DNA of 64,000 nucleotides from Deefgea tanakiae (GCF_019665765.1 NZ_CP081150.1:3162001-3226000), one strand, 5' to 3'. Positions 9,001 to 18,164 are shown, counted from the first letter of the stretch. Notes: generated by a model from the sequence alone, not told the origin. Program-made: numbers and translations.

Positions 9001-9783
9001 ATGAATAAAATTAACCAAAATGAAAATGGTTTTACCATCATAGAGTTAATGATTGGTTTGGCACTTGCGATGGTACTTACTCTAGCCATAGCAAACATAT
9101 ACATACAAACACGCCAAACCTTCAGAACACAATCTGCAATAACAAATCAGGCAGATGAAGGTAAATTTGCACTATCTACAATACAAAGAATGATTTTTCA
9201 AGCAGGTTATATCAATAAAACAAATATGAAAACATTACCAACGACAGCATTTACTGCAAATTTTGGTATGAATGCAGGAGAAATCATTAAAGGCAATGAT
9301 CAACAAATAAATATTAGATTTATGGGTGATACCGACGCTAATATCATAAGCTGTGCTAGTGATAGCTCTGGTAATGCAGACTATCCATCCTTAAAAGATT
9401 CAAACATTCATGGTTATCGTATTCATTTAGATGGTACTCAGCTGAAATGCAGCAAATTATCAAGTGCAGGCGCTATTTCAGATAGCCAAGTCATTGCTGA
9501 TAATATTGTTGAATTTAAAGTTACCTATGGAATAGATTCTGATACAGACAAAATATCCGATAATTATGCAGATTCAGGAATTACAGACTGGAATAAAGTT
9601 TACTCTATCAGAACATGCATTGTAACTAAAAGCAAAGAAAATAATATAGCTACAAAAACAAACAATAGAAAATATTTAAATTGTACTTTTCCAGATCATT
9701 CAAAAACAAGTATTAATAGCAATGAAGGAAGCAATTACAGAACATTCTCAACCACTGTTTATTTAAGAAACAAAATGAATTAG
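9001..9783 (+). CDS. pilW: Type IV pilus minor pilin PilW
   Basis: 260-residue prepilin: leader ending NENG, then FTIIELMIGLALAMVLTLAI with Glu5. The downstream pattern IYIQTRQTFRTQSAITNQAD, then EGKFALSTIQRMI, is typical of PilW. Eleven bases separate it from pilV, with AAAGG before the ATG. Expected to bridge PilV/PilX/FimT and the major pilin at the pilus base or tip. Confidence 0.88.
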   Translation: MNKINQNENGFTIIELMIGLALAMVLTLAIANIYIQTRQTFRTQSAITNQADEGKFALSTIQRMIFQAGYINKTNMKTLPTTAFTANFGMNAGEIIKGNDQQINIRFMGDTDANIISCASDSSGNADYPSLKDSNIHGYRIHLDGTQLKCSKLSSAGAISDSQVIADNIVEFKVTYGIDSDTDKISDNYADSGITDWNKVYSIRTCIVTKSKENNIATKTNNRKYLNCTFPDHSKTSINSNEGSNYRTFSTTVYLRNKMN

Positions 9784-9791
9784 GTGAAATA

Positions 9792-10319
9792 ATGTCTAAA
9801 AGAATAAACAAAGAAAATGGATTTGTACTTATTACCAGTATCATATTTCTAATAGCAATAACAATAGCTGTAGTGTATGCGGTAAAAAGTGCAACTGTTC
9901 GTGAACACTCAGCGGGAAATAATCGAGCCAGAACTCAAGCATTTGAAATGGCACAATTAGCAATGCTCAGAGCGCAAGCACAATTAACAGAAGATGTTAT
10001 ATTTCCAGCATCTGGTTGCGATAAAGGATTATGCAACAGCAGTACCGCAGATAGTACTTTACTGGATAACAGTACATGGACAACAGGAACTGCAACATGT
10101 GAAATAAATAATACAAGTTGCAATGTTTTATTAGGTGCAAATAAAGTTAAAACAATGAGTATGTCTGGAGTTGCTGCACAACCGCGTTGGGCTATTCGTG
10201 ATTTAGCAAATAATGTTGATGGTGATTGTACTTTTTATGAAGTGTGGGGAAAAGGAACCGGAGCTGAAGCAAATAGTTCTGTGTTATTACATTCGATCGT
10301 TAAAGCATGTGAAAGCTAG
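9792..10319 (+). CDS. pilX: Type IV pilus minor pilin PilX
   Basis: 175-residue prepilin-like protein. Leader ends KENG, then FVLITSIIFLIAITIAVVYA. Thr replaces the usual Glu5, as is common in PilX/GspK-type tip pilins. The motif SATVREHSAGNNRARTQAFE is characteristic of the PilX N-terminal family. Eight bases after pilW and ten before pilY1, so co-transcribed. Confidence 0.85.
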   Translation: MSKRINKENGFVLITSIIFLIAITIAVVYAVKSATVREHSAGNNRARTQAFEMAQLAMLRAQAQLTEDVIFPASGCDKGLCNSSTADSTLLDNSTWTTGTATCEINNTSCNVLLGANKVKTMSMSGVAAQPRWAIRDLANNVDGDCTFYEVWGKGTGAEANSSVLLHSIVKACES

Positions 10320-10329
10320 GAGTAGCATC

Positions 10330-13300
10330 ATGAAAATTAAATTAATGACATTAATAATTAGTGGTATTTTTTCAAGCCAATTAATTAATGCTGCTCCAGT
10401 GCAAAAATTTACTCAAAGTGGTAAAGATCCCTTTACACCACTGTATCAATCATCAAATGAGCCGCCATTAAATATGTTAGTGATTGGTAAAGATCATCGA
10501 CTATTTTATGAAGCTTATAATGATGCATCTGATCTAGATGGTGACGGCTCATACGATGTAGGCTACCAAGGTTGGCAAAATAAAGCCGGCTTTCCTGCGA
10601 CAAAAGGTAATTTCAAAATTGATTACTATGGTTATTTTGATAGCTATAAATGTTATCAATATGCAAATAATCGTTTTGAGCCAATAGAAATCACTACTAA
10701 TAAAAAATGCATGAATAACTCCTCTGCACCATGGAGTGGTGATTATTTAAATTATTTAACTACATCACGGATTGATGCAATTCGCAGAGTGCTCTACGGT
10801 GGAAAACGCAGCAAAGATACTGCGACAGAGACTGAATTAGAACGCGCATTCATTCCTCAAGATGCACATAGTTGGGGTAAAGAGTATCGGAATGTAGCAA
10901 ACGATGGCTATGACATTAGAGAATATACTCCAATGAATTTACCTACAGGCACAACACGTCATTTGTTTGCCAACACCACAATGTGCACACCCAATGCTTG
11001 TAGCACCAGCTTTAACAATCCACCATTGCTAAGAAGTATTAAAAATAGTCCAAGACGTGTTTGGGAATGGCTCAGTATTGAGAGACCTGTGGCCGATGCC
11101 CAATATGCAGATGGTTCAAACAACCGTGTCAATATTCCAACTGGTGATATGACAAATTACAATGTCAGAGTACAAGTCTGCAAACCAGGTTTACTAGAAA
11201 CAGAATGCAAAAAATACGGTACGTCCTATAAACCATTTGGACTTATACAGCAGTATGGTGATGCTGATTCTATGCGCTTTGGTTTAATGAGTGGTAGTTA
11301 TTCTAACAATACACAAAGCGGTGTTTTGCGTAAAAATATTTCAACAATTGATGATGAAGTTGATATCAGCAATGGTACTTTTAAAACTGCAGTTGGGGTT
11401 ATTAGATCAATAGATAATTTTAGAGTTGAAGGTTTTACCAATAGCAGGGAATGGTTTGGATTAGGCGGTAATGACAATGAGTGTTCATATGCAAATGCGT
11501 TTGCAAAACAATTAACGAATGGTAATTGTAGTGGTTGGGGTAATCCAGTCGGCGAAATGATGTGGGAAACCATGCGATATTTTTCTGGAGCAAGTGCAAG
11601 TTCTACCAGTGACGCTAAAGGGAACGCTCTGGGATTATCAGTGTCAGCATGGACTGATCCATATGGAACAAATAATGGTAAACCAAGAAACAGTGTATGT
11701 GCAAAACCAGTAATTACATTGCTATCTGATATAAATCCATCTTTTGATGATGGTATTTCTAATTCAAGTCTAAATGGTAATTCATTTAACCAATCAAATG
11801 CATTAGATCAAATATGGAAAGATGAATTTGGAGCTGTTTCAAAATCAGTAGTTATTGGTTCAAACGGCACAAATAATGATTTAGCACCAACAGTTAAAAC
11901 AACATCTTCCTTTTCAAATTTGAAAGGATTACCTGATGAGCCAGGTAAATTTGGTACTTTTTCTAGTGCTGCAGTTGCTCAATTTGGACGCATTAACGAT
12001 ATAAATGCAGCTGCAGAAAAACAATTAGTTAGTACATTTTCAATTGCATTAGCTTCACCATTACCAAAAATTGAAGTACCAGTAAGTGGTCAAAAAGTAA
12101 TTTTTACACCATTTGCTAAATCACCAGCAAATGGTGGCAGCACAGGAACTTCAGCTAATTATCGGCCCACAAACCAAATTGTTGATTATTATATTGATAC
12201 AATTAGGAATGTTCCTGGATTTCCAACTGATAATTCTGTTAATGGTGGCAGACCATATTATAAGTTCCGTATTAATTTTGAAGATGTAGAATATGGTGGT
12301 GACCATGATATGGATGCTATCGCTGAGTATACGATTAGCTTGCAAAGTGATAATAAAATTTTAGTTAAAGTTGATTCGACTTATGCAGCTGGTGGTATTG
12401 ATCAGCATATGGGTTATGTTGTTTCAGGTTCTACAAATGATGGTGTTTATTTAGTTGTTAAAGACGTTGGTGGCCGAGATGTTAATTATTGGATGGATGC
12501 AAAACCAGCCACAATCAGTTCGGGTAACCCAATCAACTCTGGTACTCCAATAAGCCCAAATGGTAATTTGACCGCATTAACTGATTCTCGAGTTTTTGTG
12601 GCTAATAGTTCAGCAGCAATAGTAACAGATTTGAAATCACCACTATGGTATGCAGCAAAATATGGTGGTTTTGTTGATGATGATGATGATACTAGTCCTA
12701 ATAAAAATATTATGGATAATACAGCTGAATGGGATGTAGATTCAGATGGTATTCCTGATAATTATTTCCTAGTAACTAATCCGCTAAAACTGAAAGAACA
12801 GTTAGATCGAGCTTTTTCACGTATTGATGCAACTAGTCGTTCTAGTGCACCAGTAGGTAGTGCTTCAGGAGGCGGTTCAACCAGTAGTGATTATCGAATC
12901 TACCGAACAGCTTACAAAGCCAATCAATGGAGTGGTAATTTATCAGCATTATCTTTATCAACTTCAACGCTTCAATTAGGAACTGTATATTGGGATGCAA
13001 ATGATCCTTCTAAATTACTTCCACCTAATCAACGAATACTGATGGCATGGAACCCAGACACACGAACAGGTACAGCATTTGATAGTGCTGCCGGCTTAGC
13101 TTATTTATCATCTAGTCAAAAAGCTGCATTAAATTATCCAAGTGGTGATCCAGGTGGTTTCGTAGTTACACCTGTTATGGAAGCACGTTCAAAATATATC
13201 CGTGGTGATAATTCAAATGAAGGAACAACAGTAGGTAAATTTAGGCAACGTGAACGGTTTAGCGAGGAGACAAATTACATTGCAGATATTTTAGATGCTC

Positions 13301-15039
13301 AACCCTATGCGGTAGGCCCCGTTCCTGATCCTACTTATTATTCTGATGCTGATTACTCAACATTTGCCAAAAATTATAAAGATCGCATAAATTTTGTTTA
13401 TGCAGGTGCTAACGGAGGGGTATTTCATGCATTTATGGATGATGTAGTTACTAACCAAGCTGATAACGGAAAAGAACGTTTTGGTTATATTCCATCATTT
13501 GTATTTAATAAATTATACAAATTAGAAGAACAAGCTTATAACCATGAATATTTTTTAAATGGTCAAGCAGCAGTTCAAGATGTGAAAATGAAGTCAGGTG
13601 ATTGGAGTACATTATTAGTTGCTACAGCTGGTTTTGGCGGCAAAGGTGTATTTGCACTTGATATTACTAAGCCATTAGAAGTTGGATCTTCAGAAATACC
13701 AAAATACACTCGTTGGGAATATTTCAATACCACAAATTCTGCACAGGGTAGCCCAGATATGGGATTTCAACCATATAGTCCATTAATTACTAAAATGAAT
13801 GATGGTAAATGGTATTCAATTGTTGGTAATGGTTTTAATAGTGATAGTGGGAATGCTGCTTTGTTTTTACTTGATGTTTCTGGTCCTACTTCATCTGGAT
13901 GGGATTCAGCAACAGCAAAAAAAATATTAATTGATCCATCTATGGCAGGTACCGGTTTTAATGGTCTATCAGCAGCAACTGCTGCGGATTTAAATGATGA
14001 TGGAACTGCTGATGTTATTTATGCTGGAGACATGCTAGGTAATTTATGGAAATTTGATGTTAAAAGTAATAATTCATCTGATTGGAAGATTGGATTAGCT
14101 GGTAAACCTTTATTTAAAGCAACAAGATCAGATGGCGCTCAATCTATTGTAAGCCCTCCCGCAATTGCTTTTGAGAAAAAGGTTGAATCCAATTTAAGTA
14201 TTGTGAATAAACGTTTAATGGTTTATTTTGGTACTGGTAAGTTTTCTGAAGATTGTGATCGATTTGGTGCAACTTGTTCTGGGCAATCTAATACTGCTGG
14301 TTTTTACGGCATTGTAGATAATGAAGAGCAATTGAGTTCCACAGGTGCAGCAACAGGAGATGTATCTTCATTTAACACCATAACAACTTCAAAATTAGTT
14401 CCGCAAAAAATTCAAGCTTATAATAGTAGTGATTTAATTAAATTGAATCAGGCTGGTTTAACACTGAGCGATATTGAAAATTTTAGATGTATTATTCCAA
14501 AAAAAGCAGATGGTACTTTCCAAACTAACTGTACTGATGAAAATTTATATACAAATGCGAGTGTCGAATTCGGTTGGTATACGGATTATCCAGTTTCAGA
14601 GGAGAGAAGTGTAGGGATGCCTCGTGTGTCTGGTGGGACTATATTATTTAATACTTTGATTCCGTATCAAGATTTAACTAATCAATGTTCATTTACTTCA
14701 CGTTCTGCATTAATGGCATTAAATCTTGATGATGGAGGTCAAACTAGACAACGCTTTGCCATGACGAAGAGTAGTGATGGTACTAAGGTTGTTATTGCAA
14801 ATGTAGGTATGATTTCATCTACGTCTACACCAAATGGTACTACCACAGTAAAAGGTGCAACGCCTTCAGGTTTAAATGATGATCGTGGATTTGGTCGTGA
14901 TTATAATAATGTTAAAAAACAAGGAAGTAACCCTTGTGAAAAGGCAATTGACGTTGATCCTTTAGGTAAAGCAACTCAAATTAATGTTTGTGATTCACGT
15001 ATTGTTGTACCTGTAAATTGGACTGAAGTTATTAAATAA
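10330..15039 (+). CDS. pilY1: PilY1/PilC-type pilus tip adhesin
   Basis: Large exported protein (about 1,569 residues) that joins the minor pilins at the pilus tip and controls extension and retraction. The ATG at 10330 gives a signal peptide (MKIKLMTLIISGIFSSQLI, NAAPV) and follows TAGGAG; the longer open frame overlaps pilX. The N-terminus has the betaproteobacterial form NMLVIGKDHRLFYEAYNDAS plus a D-rich loop (DLDGDGSYDVGY, about residue 68). The C-terminal beta-propeller contains the calcium loop DLNDDGTADVIYAGD near residue 1,220, matching the known PilY1 site. A central DVDSDGIPDN is a further possible loop. No obvious VWA domain was seen. Strongly AT-rich. Confidence 0.93.
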   Translation: MKIKLMTLIISGIFSSQLINAAPVQKFTQSGKDPFTPLYQSSNEPPLNMLVIGKDHRLFYEAYNDASDLDGDGSYDVGYQGWQNKAGFPATKGNFKIDYYGYFDSYKCYQYANNRFEPIEITTNKKCMNNSSAPWSGDYLNYLTTSRIDAIRRVLYGGKRSKDTATETELERAFIPQDAHSWGKEYRNVANDGYDIREYTPMNLPTGTTRHLFANTTMCTPNACSTSFNNPPLLRSIKNSPRRVWEWLSIERPVADAQYADGSNNRVNIPTGDMTNYNVRVQVCKPGLLETECKKYGTSYKPFGLIQQYGDADSMRFGLMSGSYSNNTQSGVLRKNISTIDDEVDISNGTFKTAVGVIRSIDNFRVEGFTNSREWFGLGGNDNECSYANAFAKQLTNGNCSGWGNPVGEMMWETMRYFSGASASSTSDAKGNALGLSVSAWTDPYGTNNGKPRNSVCAKPVITLLSDINPSFDDGISNSSLNGNSFNQSNALDQIWKDEFGAVSKSVVIGSNGTNNDLAPTVKTTSSFSNLKGLPDEPGKFGTFSSAAVAQFGRINDINAAAEKQLVSTFSIALASPLPKIEVPVSGQKVIFTPFAKSPANGGSTGTSANYRPTNQIVDYYIDTIRNVPGFPTDNSVNGGRPYYKFRINFEDVEYGGDHDMDAIAEYTISLQSDNKILVKVDSTYAAGGIDQHMGYVVSGSTNDGVYLVVKDVGGRDVNYWMDAKPATISSGNPINSGTPISPNGNLTALTDSRVFVANSSAAIVTDLKSPLWYAAKYGGFVDDDDDTSPNKNIMDNTAEWDVDSDGIPDNYFLVTNPLKLKEQLDRAFSRIDATSRSSAPVGSASGGGSTSSDYRIYRTAYKANQWSGNLSALSLSTSTLQLGTVYWDANDPSKLLPPNQRILMAWNPDTRTGTAFDSAAGLAYLSSSQKAALNYPSGDPGGFVVTPVMEARSKYIRGDNSNEGTTVGKFRQRERFSEETNYIADILDAQPYAVGPVPDPTYYSDADYSTFAKNYKDRINFVYAGANGGVFHAFMDDVVTNQADNGKERFGYIPSFVFNKLYKLEEQAYNHEYFLNGQAAVQDVKMKSGDWSTLLVATAGFGGKGVFALDITKPLEVGSSEIPKYTRWEYFNTTNSAQGSPDMGFQPYSPLITKMNDGKWYSIVGNGFNSDSGNAALFLLDVSGPTSSGWDSATAKKILIDPSMAGTGFNGLSAATAADLNDDGTADVIYAGDMLGNLWKFDVKSNNSSDWKIGLAGKPLFKATRSDGAQSIVSPPAIAFEKKVESNLSIVNKRLMVYFGTGKFSEDCDRFGATCSGQSNTAGFYGIVDNEEQLSSTGAATGDVSSFNTITTSKLVPQKIQAYNSSDLIKLNQAGLTLSDIENFRCIIPKKADGTFQTNCTDENLYTNASVEFGWYTDYPVSEERSVGMPRVSGGTILFNTLIPYQDLTNQCSFTSRSALMALNLDDGGQTRQRFAMTKSSDGTKVVIANVGMISSTSTPNGTTTVKGATPSGLNDDRGFGRDYNNVKKQGSNPCEKAIDVDPLGKATQINVCDSRIVVPVNWTEVIK

Positions 15040-15045
15040 TTATTA

Positions 15046-15074
15046 ATGGGCTTTTTATAAAGTCCATTTTTTTT
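15046..15074 (+). terminator. Terminator between pilY1 and pilE
   Basis: ATGGGCTTT pairs with AAAGTCCAT (one G-T pair) around TTAT, followed by seven T. It suggests that pilE may be made at a different level from the rest of the operon. Confidence 0.75.
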
Positions 15075-15083
15075 GAGGTAAAT

Positions 15084-15515
15084 ATGTTTAAAAAAACTAG
15101 TGGCTTTACTTTAATTGAATTAATGATTACAGTTGCTGTAATTGGTATTCTTGCTTCAATTGCAATTCCAAGTTATTCAACTTATATTAAAAAAGCAAGA
15201 AGAACGGATGCTCAAACAGTTTTATTGCAGAATGCAAATGTTTTAGAACGAATTTATACTACTGAAAATAAGTATGGTGAATCAGGTGTATGTTCAACTA
15301 GCATAATTACAGAAACTCCAATTGATGGAACAACAAAATATTACGATGTTTCATTAAATAATTGTGAACCATCTACTTATACATTGACTGCAACTCCAAA
15401 AGGAAGTCAATCTAGTGATGGTAAACTAGTTTTAACTCATACAGGTCGTAAAGGCTGGGATAAAAATAATAACGGGACTGTTGATTTTTCAGATGACTCT
15501 GAAAATAAGTGGTAA
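15084..15515 (+). CDS. pilE: PilE-like type IV pilin
   Basis: 143-residue prepilin: MFKKTSG leader, FTLIELMITVAVIGILASIA with Glu5, then IPSYSTYIKKARRTDAQTVL. Cysteine pair in the C-terminal half and the end pattern LTHTGRKGWDKNNNGTVDFS, typical of PilE minor pilins found next to pilY1. GAGGTAAAT precedes the ATG. Its stop codon is immediately followed by the stop of the opposite-strand gene. Confidence 0.85.
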   Translation: MFKKTSGFTLIELMITVAVIGILASIAIPSYSTYIKKARRTDAQTVLLQNANVLERIYTTENKYGESGVCSTSIITETPIDGTTKYYDVSLNNCEPSTYTLTATPKGSQSSDGKLVLTHTGRKGWDKNNNGTVDFSDDSENKW

Positions 15516-16037
15516 TTAAAATTTTATTTCTTTTATACTTGAAATACCTTTACCATTTTTTATTGCAGGTTTAAATTTTAATTTCCCTATTATTGTTTTT
15601 AATTCATTTAATTTTTCATCTTCAATATTTGTTTCTTCAATCTCAATATTTTCAACGATTCCTTTTTCATTGATGTAAATTTTAGCTTTAAAATTTACAT
15701 CAATTTCATTTGTAAACTCAAATTCTTCACTATTTAATAGTATTGCTTCTGAATCTGCATAATTTTCAATTTTTATTAAATTTTCAATATAATCTTGTGA
15801 AATTGTTAAATTATTAACTGCATCAGGTATTGAATCTTTTGTTTTATAGTTATAGGTGTCTATATTATGGTTCAATAATATGTTACGTAGAGGTTTTTCA
15901 AAATTAATTCTAAATTGAAATTTTTCTTTGTTGTAGCCTTGAATATTAAAATTTCCACTATTAAAAAAACAAAGAAAAATCAATAAATGTATATTTATCG
16001 AAATAATAATTGAGATAAAAAGTTTTTTTTTGTTCAT
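15516..16037 (-). CDS. Small TonB-like membrane-anchored protein
   Basis: 173 residues with a single N-terminal hydrophobic helix (LFISIIISINIHLLIFLCFF), a linker, and a C-terminal domain resembling TonB: VNFKAKIYINEKGIVENIEI, then LKFKPAIKNGKGI. TonB proteins transmit proton-motive force to outer-membrane receptors, but the Pro-rich spacer is missing, so a different role is likely. Among the most AT-rich coding sequence in the window. Convergent with pilE with no gap between stops. No Shine-Dalgarno is visible. Function unknown. Confidence 0.65.
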   Translation of the reverse strand: MNKKKLFISIIISINIHLLIFLCFFNSGNFNIQGYNKEKFQFRINFEKPLRNILLNHNIDTYNYKTKDSIPDAVNNLTISQDYIENLIKIENYADSEAILLNSEEFEFTNEIDVNFKAKIYINEKGIVENIEIEETNIEDEKLNELKTIIGKLKFKPAIKNGKGISSIKEIKF

Positions 16038-16100
16038 TGGTTTTTAAAGTAAGTGTGTCTTCTGAAATTATTTTAGGTGATGATGACTTCTCTTTGTAGG

Positions 16101-16292
16101 TTTTCTTTATATATATATTGATAAGTAAAAGATAGTAGTAATAGATAAGGATTGAAATTTCTGTGGATAAGTCTAAAAAACTATATTTATCATATACTTA
16201 AGTTATCCACATGGGCAGGTACAACTCCTGCTGCTGTTGTGGATAAAATGTGCTGCGTTTTACAGCTTTCCTGTGGGTAATACTTATCCACA
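16101..16292. other. oriC: DnaA-box cluster, candidate replication origin (oriC)
   Basis: Four perfect DnaA 9-mers (TTATCCACA or complement) lie at 16162-16170, 16203-16211, 16238-16246 and 16284-16292, and a one-mismatch box at 16272-16280. Left of the first box, after a 17-base spacer, is TAGTAGTAATAG (16133-16144), four DnaA-trio-like triplets in the orientation expected for strand opening. Further left lies an AT-rich stretch (TTTATATATATATTGATAA). The arrangement resembles the left half of E. coli oriC. Sampled G/C counts change sign across this zone. dnaA is not in the window; a DnaA-titrating locus is the alternative. Confidence 0.6.
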
Positions 16293-16384
16293 CCTCTTGC
16301 GAATTCCCCCACATTTTAAGTGACTGATTTATATAGGCTTGTGTGAATAAGCTGTATAATCGCGGGTTTTCTAGGGGATGTTCG

Positions 16385-17290
16385 ATGGCGATTCAGTGGT
16401 TTCCGGGTCATATGCATGTGGCGCAAAAGAAAGTGGCAGAGACAATGGCCAAGGTGGATATGGTCATTGAGATCGTGGATGCGCGGATGCCGCTGTCGAG
16501 TAGTAACCCAATGATTGAGAAGTTGCGCTTGCATCGTCAGCGTCCAGCTTTAAAGATCATCAACAAGACCGACCTTGCCGATCCGAAGCTAAGCCAGCTG
16601 TGGTTGAACTATTTCCGTCAGCAAGCGGGTACTGAAGCGTTGTTGATGGGCGAAGATAACAAAGCTGCTGCTATTAAACAGATTGCTGTGCTGTGTAAAA
16701 AATTAGCCCCGTTCCGCAATGATGCTGAGAAACCGCTGCGGGCGATGATTTTGGGGATTCCTAATGTCGGTAAATCGACTTTGCTCAACACTTTGGCTAA
16801 ACGTAAAGTCGCTAAAGTGGCTGATACACCGGGTGTGACTAAATCGCAGCAACGGATTGAGACGCTAGATGGTGTCATCTTGTACGACACACCGGGTTTG
16901 ATGTGGCCGAAGGTCACGCATGAACCATCTGGTTTCCGCCTTGCTTTGGGCGGTTCTATTGGTCGTAATGCTTATGATGAAGTGGTTGTTGCGTATTTTG
17001 CGATTGAAACGTTGCGTGAACGCTATCCTAAGGAGCTCATGGCACGCTACAAGCTCAGCAATCTGGATGGTACGGTCGATGAGTTGTTTAACTTGATTGG
17101 ACGCAAGCGCGGTGCCTTAATGGCCGGCGGCGTGATTGACGAGCAAAAAACCGCTGATTTGATTATCACGGATTACCGCAGTAAAGCCATTGGCCGGATG
17201 ACTTTGGAAGTTCCAGACGACTTTATCGGTGTTGATTTAAGCTATGGCGTTGATGTGGTTGAGGAAGTTGTTGAGGATAATGACGATTAA
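16385..17290 (+). CDS. rbgA: Ribosome biogenesis GTPase YlqF/RbgA family
   Basis: Circularly permuted GTPase that acts in late assembly of the large ribosomal subunit. The 301-residue product starts MAIQWFPGHMHVAQKKVAET. G-motifs occur in permuted order: NKTD (G4), then GIPNVGKST (G1), then DTPG (G3). The ATG at 16385 follows AGGGGAT and gives the conserved QWFPGHM N-terminus; the longer open frame is rejected. The region immediately upstream holds the DnaA-box cluster. Confidence 0.93.
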   Translation: MAIQWFPGHMHVAQKKVAETMAKVDMVIEIVDARMPLSSSNPMIEKLRLHRQRPALKIINKTDLADPKLSQLWLNYFRQQAGTEALLMGEDNKAAAIKQIAVLCKKLAPFRNDAEKPLRAMILGIPNVGKSTLLNTLAKRKVAKVADTPGVTKSQQRIETLDGVILYDTPGLMWPKVTHEPSGFRLALGGSIGRNAYDEVVVAYFAIETLRERYPKELMARYKLSNLDGTVDELFNLIGRKRGALMAGGVIDEQKTADLIITDYRSKAIGRMTLEVPDDFIGVDLSYGVDVVEEVVEDNDD

Positions 17291-17295
17291 TTGAT

Positions 17296-17344
17296 TAGTA
17301 TTGCCGTGTAGGTCAATGAATACATGGTTTAGGTGGCAATACAG
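17296..17344. repeat. 49-bp palindromic element, copy 3
   Basis: Starts TAGTAT and ends ATACAG; arms GTATTGCC and GGCAATAC pair. It begins six bases after the rbgA stop. The internal GTGTAGGT fits the family position. Confidence 0.65.
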
Positions 17345-17447
17345 GCATCAATTTATCAAAGATGTGATTTTTTCATGGCTTTACGTAATAATTAGCTTTG
17401 AATGAAATAATCTGGTTTAGCCTTGATGCCGCTTAAGGACGCTAATT

Positions 17448-17648
17448 ATGGAAGTTGAACTCAGTGGTTTGGAAGATAAAGTGATGCAGCTTGCTGCGCT
17501 TTGCCGTGAGTTGCGCGCTGAAAATCGTGTTTTACGTCAAGATTTACTGCTTGCTCAGCAAGAACAGCAGCATTTGACTCATAAATTGGCAGGCACTAAA
17601 GAGAAAGTTGCGGCGATTTTGGCGAAGCTGCCTGAGGATGTGCTATGA
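17448..17648 (+). CDS. zapB: Small coiled-coil protein, ZapB-like
   Basis: 66-residue, almost wholly coiled-coil protein (LAALCRELRAENRVLRQDLL, LLAQQEQQHLTHKL) with the leucine heptad pattern of short ZapB-like proteins found directly upstream of zapA in many proteobacteria. Its stop overlaps the zapA start (ATGA), so translation is coupled. Probable partner of ZapA at the FtsZ ring; inferred from shape and position rather than catalytic motifs. Confidence 0.75.
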   Translation: MEVELSGLEDKVMQLAALCRELRAENRVLRQDLLLAQQEQQHLTHKLAGTKEKVAAILAKLPEDVL

Positions 17649-17956
17649 GCGAAACGATTAAACATCTCGATATTTCAATCATGGGCCGTGAGTTTCGGGT
17701 GGCTTGCCCAGCGGATGAAGAAGCGACCTTATTGCAAGCGGTTGAACTGCTCGATGCGCGTATGCATGATATTCGCACTGCTGGTAAAGTAATCGGTATT
17801 GAGAAAATTGCCATTATGACGGCGCTCAATATGACACACGAGTTTTTGAGTACGAAAGTTGAGGGCGGCTTTGACATTGGCCGCATTCAGCGTAAAATCG
17901 ATGACATGAACTCAACAATCGATGCGGTTTTACAAGAACAAACTGAATTGTTCTAA
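17645..17956 (+). CDS. zapA: Cell division protein ZapA
   Basis: Cytosolic FtsZ-bundling protein of 103 residues. The N-terminus LDISIMGREFRVACPADEEA, then LLQAVELLDARM, and the IEKIAIMTALNMTHEFL helix are typical of ZapA, followed by a C-terminal coiled coil. It overlaps the upstream coiled-coil gene by four bases and precedes 6S RNA and fau, the conserved gene order of gamma- and betaproteobacteria. Confidence 0.92.
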   Translation: MSETIKHLDISIMGREFRVACPADEEATLLQAVELLDARMHDIRTAGKVIGIEKIAIMTALNMTHEFLSTKVEGGFDIGRIQRKIDDMNSTIDAVLQEQTELF

Positions 17957-17965
17957 CGCGTCGAG

Positions 17966-18157
17966 ACCATTAGCTTTCCTGCGGTGTTCGCGACGGTTCT
18001 AAATCTTTGAACCGATAAGCTGTATAGCATGTTTGCCAGTCATCTAGACGCCTGTTGTGCGCGTTCCTCGTTGAATGCACCTGATGGCATCTGACCGGCA
18101 ACAACTTGAACCATGGGTTCAAGATGCGAACCGAAACGGCACTGTGGGAAGCCCTCA
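17966..18157 (+). ncRNA. ssrS: 6S RNA
   Basis: Regulator of sigma70 RNA polymerase. It lies in the expected zapA-fau gap. The 3' part ACTTGAACCATGGGTTCAAG matches the conserved 6S arm seen in E. coli (CTTGAACCAAGGGTTCAAG). A closing stem forms between GCTTTCCTGCGGTG (17973-17986) and CACTGTGGGAAGC (18140-18152) with G-U pairs, and a TTCGCGACGG segment follows the 5' arm. Ends are approximate to about ten bases. Confidence 0.88.
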
Positions 18158-18164
18158 TTCTTCT

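Noticed and set aside
16162-16292. Reading the TTATCCACA boxes as a CRISPR or iteron array
   Set aside because: The boxes alternate in strand and are unevenly spaced, which fits DnaA boxes and not direct repeats.
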